Shown: positions 53,361-64,000 of the stretch, in pieces | Position numbering within the stretch: the stretch's first letter is position 1 | How the letters are laid out: every line of letters begins with the position of its first letter | DNA from: Tubulanus polymorphus | Taxonomy: Eukaryota; Nemertea; Palaeonemertea; Tubulaniformes; Tubulanidae | DNA: 64,000 nt | Direction: 5' to 3' | Assembly: GCF_964204645.1 (NCBI RefSeq) | Contig: NC_134027.1 | Location: forward strand, 18,342,485 to 18,406,484 | Made by a program: the position numbers and the translations under genes | The notes under the pieces: generated by a model | The model's input: only the letters and a program-made list of their open reading frames with translations | What the model was told of the DNA's origin: nothing | The model's database searches: none

Positions 53361-54966
53361 TCATTTTTCCTGGCTCTGTTGACGAGATGCTTCCATGTCC
53401 TCCAACACCTTCAGGAATTTAGACTGTCGCTCTGACATACGTTGCTTTTGGCGACATCGTTTCGGAAGAATATTTGGGACGGGGATCTCTTCCTCATCGC
53501 TAGAACTTTGCATAAATGAATTGTTAACGATTGGCATGTCACTTTCTGCAGTTGATTCAGTCTGCGAAGTTGATGACAAAGGAAGTTAAAATTTTTTCAC
53601 TAAAGCTGGTCTGCTATTAGGCCTAGTGCCCAAGTAACTATCTAGTTCTTCATAATATAGGCAGGTTTTCGGTTCTCTACCGGTTTTACAATTGTGATCG
53701 CGCGTTTTCCTATATACTTGAAGTATGTTGCCCCATTTGGTCTTCAATTGGAGCCATGTATAATCGAAACCTTGCGTTTTCATTTTCTTTGCTATGTCCT
53801 GCCACAGAGTTTTCTTTTTTGTCTTGCTGTCATTGAATTTGTTTTGGAGTGCTTTGTGGTGATCTATCAGAAGTAAGACTGCTGCACGGGGTATCTCCTC
53901 AGCTAAAACAAAATATAAATTAATGACATATTTTTCAAGGTTTTGTCATCGCTCGAAGCAAATAAAGTGAATCAGTCTATTTACTTCAAGTGATGACACA
54001 GGTCTTCCATAGACACAGGGACTACACGCCTGACAATTGTAAACAATGCGCTAAATGAATAATATATGGTATTAACATTAAAATACTGATGAAAACTAAA
54101 TAAAATCTTACACTTGACACCATTAGTGGCATCATGAAATGTTCTTTAGAATGGATTTCCTGCAATTTTTTATAAAACTGCATACCCGTTTTTCGAGCAA
54201 CTGAGTGGCCTGGTGGAACTGATGTGCTAGCCTCTCTTTCTTGGATAGCTGTGTCGCGTTGCTCGCTTTTCGGATTGATTTCGATTCCTAAAAAAAATCA
54301 ATATTTTCACAATTTTTCAAAAATCAGATTGTAAAGTCCATTGATAAGCATGATTCCAACAAGTTCCCTAAACCTACCTGCTGAGGGTACTCTAAACGCT
54401 TCGCTATAATTTTCAGCTAACTGGTTTATAGTCTCCTGATCTGAAACACAAAATCAAACATGTCGGAATGCATGCAGTACGGTCCCTAAAAATCGATTCG
54501 CCAATTAGGCCTTATCTGAACCGGGTTCCTCGGGTGACGGCATTGATCAATATCATTATTTTTTTCTCTATCCAGATGCAGGCCTACACGACTAATAAGC
54601 ACGTGTTTAATAAATCCTGAAATACTTTTTTACTTACCGCCTTCCATTACTTTCTGATATGTTGCATGATCTAAGGTAAATTTTACCATATTACTATCAA
54701 TTTCTAATGAAAATTCATAGCATGCCCTGCAAAGAACCAAACACATATGTAAGTATGTAACCCAATGAAATAACTAATAAGCCAATCTTGATGATATAAG
54801 TGTATATCACCAGTGAGTAAACTTACACAGACTACCCAACTAGCCCTGTGTGATGAATCATTGAAATTAATTTGAATTTGTGAACCAACAACACAAACCT
54901 CCCAAAATCTTTCTTCGGATTGACTAATTCCCCGAAAACATCGATTGAAAATAAAGAAACACTCAT
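53361..54966 (-). pseudogene. Harbinger Myb/SANT-like partner protein, five exons, one in-frame stop
   Basis: Minus-strand exons: 54966-54899 (ATG, MSVSLFSIDVFGELVNPKKD), 54726-54638, 54441-54379, 54287-54114, 53902-53361; all borders are GT/AG and phases agree. The last exon holds the trihelix/Myb-SANT-type DNA-binding domain (AVLLLIDHHKALQNKF, TLWQDIAKKM, WLQLKTKWGNILQVYRK). A TAA at 53586-53588 then splits it from an acidic and basic tail (SSSDEEEIPVPN, KRCRQKQRMSERQSKF) that continues in the same frame to 53361. The stop may have inactivated the gene, or the short form may be real. The partner guides the transposase to nucleus and TIRs in this superfamily. Confidence 0.8.
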
Positions 54967-57900
54967 ATCTCAAGACCACGTTATATAAATATATTGAAAG
55001 TCACGTCTGATGAGAAAGTTCACGCAATTTACTGTAACTGAAGGTAGAGACCGGCAACCAGTCTAAACATGCTCAAGTTCAAGTTCAAATTTATATCACA
55101 GAAAGCATGACAGGCTATCATTATGAGAATGCCGGTTTGCTAGCGTATCTATTTAACACCCGTATTGCTCGGGTTAGTTTTACTATCAACGGGTGGCGCT
55201 GTATGTAAATTTCACATAAATCAACGACTTTCGGCTATTAGCGGTACTTAAGACCACTTGAAAACATCATAGTCAATTACGGTAGTAGTGAACATAAAAA
55301 GATACAGTACAAAGATACAGTACGGTGTACAGTTAAGGACATGATTCCATAGGACCCATACCAGAGACATTTTGTTCAGACAAGGACTATTAGTTAAACA
55401 CTAATCTTCATTTTCAGCAATTAACGATCTGGTGAATTAATTAGTGATTCGGTCTTTCGGTGGTTCGAGATAAAATGCCCGCAAAATAAGAACCTAACGA
55501 ACCAGGGCTGACCACAAATTGCCCAACAGATAAATTTTCGAAACGACACAATCCAATCATGTTTGGTAACAAATGTGGCGTGGACCATGGTCTTTTAACT
55601 GACCAATGCATGACCAGTACTGACCAAATAGTAAATTATTTGTTTGCAAACGATTAAGTTGTTTGGTGTCAAATATGATGTGGGCATTAATCTAAAAATT
55701 GTTTAGCTGACCAATGCTTGACCAGTACTGACCAGTTACCAGTGCTAACCAGAACCCCCATAAGTAATTTATATGTTTAGTGAATCCTTCGTTGGTACTA
55801 CTAGCTCTTACATTTAAATTTGTCGCTTGAAAAAGTCTTGTCCGATTTTTGTTGTAGGTAGCGAGCTAACTTTGAAATTCCGCTAAAATGCATAAGATTT
55901 TTACGTAGGGTTTTGAACGAACAACGTTTCCATTTGTAATTGTAACGTGCGCATTTGAGCCTGTAACGTGCACATTTCACTCGCGTGAACGTGCGTATCG
56001 GTACCAACATGCGAGACTTGTCAAACTTTTACGATCAAGACTTTTAAACTGAACAAAGAAGATATCATATCATATTATATATACATGAATAGATGGAATG
56101 ATAATGTAGTAGTTTTAAATGTTTCGTAGCTGCTGTCCACTGACCACAGATCAAAGCTAATTGCCTGATATGAAATATATTTTTGTTATAGAGATGTAGT
56201 AGATCAGTGAGAATTCAAACTTATGGTTAATTTTGAGTGATCACAACGCTAACCTATAGAGAAAGCTGTAAGTCCTAAGAAAATATGCATTAAGTATAAC
56301 ATATCTTTCAATATAATGATGAAGTATTCAACTAGCCATCACAACAATAGTTTGACTTATCTTATTGAAAAAACCGGAGTGTTAATGGGAAAACCTTGAA
56401 TTCGAAACAATTCCACACTCAATCGTTTACTTTGAAAACACAATTTGCATTTCGTGGACATGTATTTTTTTCTGCACCAAAAGCATGAAGTATATTATCT
56501 TTGCTTGTAAAAATTTGAAATTTTGGGGAAGATTTTTGGCCTCGTTAACCTGTGAACACGTCCTTCGTATATTTTCTAAGACCGACCCTTGAAATAATGC
56601 TGAGAGTTCCGAGGATAATTTTGGTAGGATGTAAACCTAGGCTGCTTCGTATCCGTGGAGGGTTGCTAATACACAATAATCATAAGTACCATGAGATTCG
56701 ATAGAATATCGTTTTTCAATCATACGTACACGAATTACGCGATATAAAGATAAATAATATGTTCATATACTTTTTACGTCTTACACTGTATATTTCTTTA
56801 GTAGTATAAATAAAGAGTGGATCAGCAGGCCACCTGAGACCATTCCACGATCTAAGGTCAGTTGCCAAAAGTTAGTAAGTTTACCAGTGGATAGTTTATA
56901 AATGTTATATAACATTTATAATGACAATTAAATTTTCATTGCTAAAATAACTTTGTACTTGTTGACTCAAAAGCAGAGAATTGAAAATACGATAATACGA
57001 TACGAAAACTCAGTGTACAAATTCAAAAAGATTATCTCTAGTGAGAGATCGAACGTTGTGTCGTAATTTTCTAATGATAAAACATGGTTTGAAATTTGAA
57101 ATGTGTACATAGTTGATCTTTTTCAATGTATTTAGTCATGTATCATATTGGATGATGGTTAATTTAAACTATCTTTTGAGAAACGGGTCCCAGAGCTGTA
57201 TCCTTTACTCCTGTAATAGAGGATGCAATCTATTTGCGACAAACAGCTAGTGCAAATAGCTAGAAAAGGTAACAATAGTGCATTGGCAAACTTAGAGCAA
57301 GCGTACATTGGTTGTTTAGGTTTTTCGAAGGGGAGAATTTGTGGGAAAATTAATCATTACTGAGATATATCCGTGGCGAGCTTTTCCAGGGATTTAAAAA
57401 GTTGAGCTGTACACAAGGAATTTTGTGTAGTCCAATATCCGTGATTACCTCTGGCGTGGAGAGATACAATCTAAAACCAACCCTAGAGTCAAATATTTTA
57501 CCACAATTTTTTATGATCAATAAAAAGATTGAGTAATAGACATTCAAACAGTATTATCTAAATTCCACTCCATTTTAAACTCATTCATCTCTTCACAAAC
57601 CCCAACTTGTTGAACAGTCCACATTAAAATTAGGGACCACTTTTCTTGCTCATCTACACTGGCTACCAATCTAACAAAGGATTAAATTTGAGTGTTTGAT
57701 GTTATAACAATATCAGACTGAAGTATGGATTCGGTTTCTACTTTTAATTGAACATTTATATCACATATAGGGCATCATTTTTACCAGTATATATTGAATA
57801 ACCTATCCATATATCATCTTCAATTTTATAAAATCTGACTTTTGAGATGTCATTCAATCAATGCATTCGCATGCGGTCGTCGCTTTCAATAGCCACCACG

Positions 57901-59394
57901 GACTGGCTCCTTATTATTTCTTTGGTGATACCATTGGCGGACGATCCCACACGTTTCTTGCTCCAGCCCTAGAATGCTCAATATTCGTCATGAACCCCGA
58001 TTTGAGTTTAAATTCAAAATACTCCTAAAACACACCTGTTAACTAGATTACTCTAAAACACCTTTATGTGCAAGAATCAGTGAAATTGGCGCTTTATCAG
58101 TTGTATTCATCATTCGTACCCACGAGTCTCGTATCGTATCCTATTAATGTGGAGACCCATCCTCGTAAAGAGAATGAATAGGCTCTGTTGCGTTCATATC
58201 ATTTGATATGAGGCTACGTGTCATCTTCAATTGAAATCACGTTGTTTTTTTAAAGGGTGGGCGAGAATATATTCTCATGTTTTTGTTTCTCTGAATGTTG
58301 CTATTTAAGAGTTCAATAATTTCAGTCTACCAAACAAAGGATTTTCCGTATGTTTCGTGACATGTTTTTCCATAACCCTAGGAGAGCATTTTAGGTATTT
58401 TTTTGCGGATGACCGAAAGCTGCTGTCCCTTTCTAGTAATTTGATGATATCCGTCGAAATCTAAATTCTAAAAAGGAATCAGGCATATCTTCTTTATTGA
58501 CTAAATATGAACTCAACAACAAGTGACACTCCCTTCAAAGGCGCCGAAGTAAAATCATGTGTCGAGTGGAGATGATATTGTGTCAGAATTTCTTCAAAAT
58601 CGGAGAAAATTGAATATTTTAAAAATAATCATTTTATATGTATATTTAAATCCGTTATAACTGGAGCAATTTTCATGAAAAAAATATCTATGGAATCAGC
58701 GAAATGTAATTAAGAGGAATACTATGTTTAAAAAGTTATCAAAGACATTTGAAATAAGTTTTCTGAATTCGTCAACTGTTAAACTAGTAACAACCAGATG
58801 TGTTCCCATTAAACCACCGACCGCGAGCCGAGTCGATGTGAGATGTGCCCTACACTGAAAATCTCAAGTGCTATACAACCGGTTTTTTAGGTGCCTCTGA
58901 ATGTCGGCCGTTAAAAAACTGAACAATTCCCATTTGGAAAGGGCCTACGTAGTTAGAGAAAATTCAAGATGTGTATATCGTATGAGATACAGGCTCCATA
59001 TTTCATGTGCGTTTGGAATTTAACCTTGTTTATAACGAAACACGCATGTATTTATGCTATTTTAGATTTAAAAAGAGCGCACGAAAGTGTTTCATGAGAC
59101 CCGCAAATAACGTCAAGTTATTTATGCATTTTTGATTTATATGAATAAATTTCGCTTCGAAATCTTAAAATTTCTCAGGTGGATTATTCAATAAATTCAC
59201 AACAGTCCATTATGGATTAGTTTGACGCCAATCGTTCTTTTAAAGATCTTTCTTTCTCGAAGAAAGATTTTCTTAAAAACTTTGATTATGGCGAATCTTT
59301 TATGTGTCCGATAGTTAAACCTTCGGGTATTATACTAGAACACAAATTTTTAAAGATATTCATAACGTACTGAAGGATATCACAGGTTATACCC
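54967..59394. other. 4.4-kb stretch without recognised genes
   Basis: Several scattered ORFs under 100 codons lack family marks. CATGACCAGTACTGACCA near 55610 and TTGACCAGTACTGACCAG near 55730 form a two-copy repeat, similar in wording to the array at 62.4 kb. The right end of the Harbinger element should be near 55.0-55.3 kb but was not found. Confidence 0.3.
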
Positions 59395-59402
59395 GAACAT
59401 AT

Positions 59403-60352
59403 GGGCTGTTCGAATATCACGGATACCGGATACCGGACACCTAAATACCGGATACCGGATACTCGAGATTGCGGAGTATATAGCGCGTCGGGTCTAAGGA
59501 TTCGTTTCCGTGCTGTTGTAAGTAGTACTGCCGCGACACACAATTCATTTATGTCAAATTGTTACAGCGGCTACCCAACTTATTTGTCTTAATATACAGC
59601 CTGCTTTCACGTTTTTAGTGTCATCATCGATCTCAATATTATACATATTTCTTTCTGAATACTGTTTTTCTTTGGTTAGGTGAAGTTAAACGTTATATTC
59701 ATTTTTTATTATCTTACTTCACCGGTGATGGATATGTATTGGTGGCCCTTTTTGGTTTTTCTGTAAAATCCTTGAATTAATAGGACTGAGTACTGCTAGG
59801 CCCTATATCTCAAGTTGGAAGGCCATAAGCGAGTCTGGCAGTTCCTACCATAGTTCGAAGTGACTATTTACCCTGATGTTAAATTTGATTCTAAAGATCA
59901 TGAAAATATAGATCGTCAATAACGCTTGACTTGATTAAAATGGCCTTCTTCGTGAAACTGAATGATAAAGATATTTTGTATTGTACAGTACCTCTGCCCA
60001 AAACGGTAACGGTCTATTCGGTAATCCGTTCAAATTGGCAGAATGATAAAAAATATTTTCTGTCCACTGTGTGTTACCGTGTCTGTCGTATGTAATCGTG
60101 TTATTACTCGGAAGCAATAAATCGGTATTGAATTGTCTAAACCGGTAACATTTGTATGCTACTGTACTTGAAAAGCATAAACCGATGTATTATGAAAATA
60201 ATATAGGCCTTTTATTCTTCTACTAGATCTCACACGAACTGCCGTTTACCGCTGATCATTAGACCCGATGCGCTATATACTCCGCAATCTCGAGTATCCG
60301 GTATCCGGTATTTAGGTGTCCGGTGTCCGGTATCCGTGATATTCGAACAGCC
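59403..60352. mobile_element. hAT-like non-autonomous TIR element (950 bp)
   Basis: 8-bp duplication GAACATAT at 59395-59402 and 60353-60360. The ends GGCTGTTCGAATATCACGGA are inverted at the other side, and TIRs of about 110 bp are rich in the unit ATACCGG. 8-bp targets are the hAT rule; no transposase. Confidence 0.75.
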
Positions 60353-62400
60353 GAACATATTGATACACCGGTCACAATCCTCTCTTTAATCGTTATCTAT
60401 TAAAATACTTGAGTAAGGCCCTGGCGAGAGAACGTGTCCGTGCACAAATCCGAATGAATAAACTGAAATACCGGATGATGATATTGAAGATAATATATTT
60501 TATTTACCTTGAACCTGAGAATGATTTTCCTAATCCCTATCATATGAATCCCTATCGTTCCGAAGCTTCTCCTGTCCTGCTGTCGACACTCGTCTTACTA
60601 AGGTACAGATTCTCCCGATTGACTGCTCTCTCAAGATGCGGGTCCCTTTTATAGAAAGAATCGGCATTCTTAAAATACCGACTCTCCCACTCGACTTTTG
60701 GCAAGGAGCAGCAACCTTATTGTCATGACTGTTTTGGTCATATAGAATTTGGCCTTAATGATTCGCTGATCTAAAATTATTTTCAAAACTGATTTGCTAA
60801 ACTAACTTTTTCCTTCCAACCCTCCTGTCATGACGCGTTGTGATTTACTCACTCCTTGCTAGTCGTTGTTGAGAGAGCAGCTATTGTCTGTGAATTACCA
60901 ACGAGCGCATACAGACAACAGAAACTTCAGACAGCTAGTTTTAACTTTTAACACAAATTAATTTTTCTAAAACATTAGCGATTATAAACAATTTGTTCTT
61001 AAACAACATCTAGATTGCTCAAATTAATTATCTTTTCAAAACTTTGTTTTCTTTTCTAATTACAGTACAAATTCATTGTTTCTTTTTTAATTACTATAAT
61101 TAACTACGATTCGGAATACATTGTGATTGATTATCAATTCTTAAATTATTTGAAATACTTATACTAATTATTTTATCAACAATTTAACTAATTCTATTTT
61201 AATACAGGATAAGCAAAACAACCACATCTTCCTAAACTTCCGGATTTTCCTTTTACGGAAAGTAGCCGGGAATATCATCAAGTATCAGCGTGATCCCTTC
61301 ACGAGCCTCATTATAAATACACTCCATTGTTCCGACCCAACCAAATATGGTTCCAACTATTTAAAAGTTTTATATAAAGATTTTCTGAATGTTTGCCAGA
61401 TCCCACAGCAGAAGAACCGAGAAAGAATTGTTGTTTATAGACTGATTTATGGTTTGCGTTGGTAGATGAAAGCATCAAACAAGAACTTTCGTAATTCTTA
61501 CTACTAGTACGTTCTTGTCTGACGGCTTTAACGTAACCCCCACGCATACGGAAACAACATTAAGAACATTTCTAAATACTACGAAACATTTTTCAGTTAC
61601 TACGAAAATCTAGCTGTGGATCAATATGCAGTTGGATAGATCTTTTTGTTTCGACTCGCATGCGACAGTAAAAACGGTACTTGATATAATAAGTGAACTT
61701 CATCATTGATATTTTCACTAATCTACTTGAATTCCAAAAAAGAACTGACAATGAAATAGGGTTACAGACTGATATCGCTCCAAATTTCAATTCCTATGAA
61801 CACTTTTAATATAAAGAAAACTATTAACGAAACAGTTTTTAGAGGCGAAGAATCCGCGTTACCATCGAATTTTCAAAACTTGAAGGAATGGTTAATGCCT
61901 CGGTGACCACTGGTCTAGTACGCGGTTTTCTGAAATGAAAGTGGCCAAGTCTAAAGAACAACTATTGTATCACATGATTACAAATATTAGGAACTCAATG
62001 CGTTTAATGATTTAATTAATTGGTATCGCGCAGATTGGTTGAAAGACGGGTGTTAGTCACCTTGTGATTTAATTGTTTTTCATGCATCGATTAATTAATC
62101 TTATTATAACTTATTTGTAGGCGCATCCCGCAAACATTTTCTATTCGTTGAGTTTTCAAACGCGGTACTGTTCAGATGATTCGAGTCAAGCAGTAAAAAA
62201 GTTTATGTATTAGCATTACTATGCAGTGAAAATAACGCACTGCGGCAAGTGAGGTGCTGTGATCCAGATGTGTAACCCATTTATGGGTAATAAATTTCCA
62301 TCATGTCAACGCCATTCAAAAACAGTAGCAAAACTTTCTGCTGGTTTCTAGAAATAGCAATACGACGACAAGCACTTTCGAATTCGACCACGATATTTGA
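60353..62400. other. Gene-free stretch
   Basis: No ORF with family marks, no RNA gene and no repeat ends recognised. Confidence 0.3.
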
Positions 62401-62414
62401 GAAGTTTCACTGGT

Positions 62415-62700
62415 GGTCAGTGATGGTCAATTTATGAATTTTAATGGCGAATCCTTTCTAGTTTCACACCAAAAGCGGTACCGGTATATCGTTCTTTCAA
62501 GAACTTTCAATTGGTCAGTGGTGGTCAGTGATGGTCAATTTATGAATTTTCAGTGGCGAATCCTTTCTAGTTTGACACCATAACGCGGTATATCGTTTTC
62601 ATATTCGAGAAGTTTTAATTGGTCATTGGTGGTCAGTGATGGTCAGTGATGAATTTGCAATGATGATTCCTTAGAGGTTTGAAAACAAACATTACATGAT
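62415..62700. repeat. 108-bp tandem repeat, about 2.5 units
   Basis: GGTCAGTGATGG starts at 62415, 62523 and 62631, exactly 108 bp apart. GGCGAATCCTTTCTAGTTT and GCGGTA...TATCG also recur. Internally built from the shorter word GGTCAGTG. Confidence 0.85.
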
Positions 62701-64000
62701 AAATTTACGAAATTCGAAGTCAAGTGGTCAGACTCGGGGATATCTCAATTGGTCAGTTACTGACCATCATGGTGTCACCATTGTGGTCTAAGCTCAAATG
62801 AAACATGTGGAACCGACGAAGGGGCCCAAAAGCGTTAAGTCATTTCCTGGCGTGACGTGATCCAAAAACGCCCTAACTGGAAAAGGCAGTCTCTCAATTG
62901 GATGAAACCAAATCGGACAGGACAATTAAAATTTGGGAAGGCCACAGGTAGTGGTCTTTCTACGAAGCCCACGCGGTGAGCGTATTATTATGAAATCTTT
63001 TTTTAAACCACCATGTACCACGAAGTAATAAGCATCGTTGTAAGCACTTGAAACAGCCATTAACCACTTGAAACTGTCAGATCAAACATCATACCGCATC
63101 CCCGCAAAGAGGGGTGGTTCAGCAAACCGGAGTTTTCATTAGCCTCTCTAGACTACCCCGCCAGTACGGGTAGCCGAGCAAACCGGAAAACTCATAATGG
63201 TACACAGGTTGAGAGAACAGTAGCTTTCAGTGTGGGCCAAGCAAATTTGCTAATTTGGCATCAGACCACAATTAGGTTAATCATTAATTAGTAGCTCGAA
63301 GATGCGTAGGGCCGGACCAAAAATAGTACCTAGAGTGAAGAAGAGGTCCCCCATAAATGTTGCCATAATTTCTGCAAATGGGATAGGTAACGAATTTCGG
63401 TTATATGTATGAAATCCATTGATCCTGAGAGACAGATTGATGATGAAATAAGGGATTCCCTGGACTTTTTTTGCTTGGAGTAAGGGTACCAAACACGGTG
63501 GGGGATTCCCTTAGATATTTGGCTCGGATGTACTGGCATATCTGTACTGGGATACCCCTCCTTTCTAAAGGTTTGATTATTTCAAAAGTTAGGTTGGGTA
63601 TGTGTGGCGAAAACCACTTCAATGCGTAGCTAAGATGCTGGCCTATGAGCCATAAGCAGGATTTCCCCTGAATTTACGCGCTTATATATGAACTAAACTC
63701 TTAAATTTCTTGTTTTTACTATAGGATATAGAAGATTTTGGAATAGTGGTCTGAGCTCATTTGCTATCGTTTTGTTGCGCCCTCTTGTCGAGACGCCATC
63801 TTGAATCCGAAGAATTGCACCGGTTTATAACCTAAATTCGCGAGCGCTCAACAGCGATATGGATGCCCTGTTATTGCATATTCTCGGAGCTACCCATTTT
63901 TTGTCCATTTCTCCCAAAGCGGCGAAGCTGGTCAATCTGAAATAATCGAGATAACTCGGACTTCCTGTCTCCCTGTTTCTGTGCCGTTTTCATCAAATTC
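62701..64000. other. Gene-free right end of window
   Basis: A pair of related 40-bp units (CCCCGC...GAGCAAACCGGA-type, about 63099-63140 and 63155-63195) is the only structure. Overlapping minus-strand ORFs at 63277-63622 show no family marks. Confidence 0.3.

Noticed and set aside
63277-63622. Three overlapping minus-strand ORFs of about 70 codons
   Set aside because: Different frames of one region, no recognisable family; left as gene-free.
1-64000. tRNA, rRNA, CRISPR or operon features
   Set aside because: None seen; the only tRNA-like sequence (9474-9545) does not fold convincingly and lies in a mobile element.

Overview
The window is a eukaryotic, AT-rich, intron- and repeat-rich stretch, most like a marine invertebrate (lophotrochozoan-type) genome. 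The evidence is spliced genes with GT/AG introns, a mitochondrial-clan cytochrome P450, a very dense load of young and old transposable elements (Ty3/Gypsy, PIF/Harbinger, several LINEs, many TIR elements), and no operons, ribosome binding sites or prokaryotic RNA genes. Nothing in the sequence fixes the species.

Layout. 4.1-31.0 kb: the last seven exons (about 307 residues, with ExxR and the heme Cys loop) of a P450 gene on the + strand; its first exons lie left of the window or are unrecognised. One intron, 5451-27301 (21.9 kb), is packed with nested elements. These are an old minus-strand LINE (12.8 to about 6.3 kb) split by three dated insertions; a broken multi-copy-type gene with a FEN1/PIN-like region and a CXC cysteine domain (14.7-18.5 kb) that abuts an element end at 18.65-18.80 kb; a 3.4-kb AT-rich element with about 430-bp terminal inverted repeats (TIRs) and small virus-like ORFs (23833-27231); and a LINE ORF1 remnant (22.2-22.9 kb). 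The smaller P450 introns and the 3' flank carry copies of one long hairpin-ended repeat family.

32-36 kb: no recognised gene until a 5'-inverted (twin-primed) LINE copy at 34.0-35.6 kb, which ends next to a compact housekeeping-type promoter (35.68-35.76 kb). 36340-50628: a 14.3-kb block bounded by about 420-bp inverted repeats. Its middle is an apparently intact, very young Ty3/Gypsy element (39646-47551, minus strand, identical 192-bp LTRs) with gag, pol and a third ORF that looks like an SGNH/GDSL hydrolase. 51.4-55.0 kb: a PIF/Harbinger unit, with an intact two-exon DDE transposase (+) and a five-exon Myb/SANT-like partner (-) carrying one in-frame stop. 55-64 kb: no recognised gene; a hAT-like TIR element (59403-60352) and a 108-bp tandem array (62.4 kb).

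How the parts work together: only the P450 looks like a host gene of known type. Gag-Pol-ORF3 and the Harbinger pair are self-contained mobile units. The most unusual material is the AT-rich TIR element and its link, through shared terminal blocks, to the end that adjoins the PIN/CXC gene.
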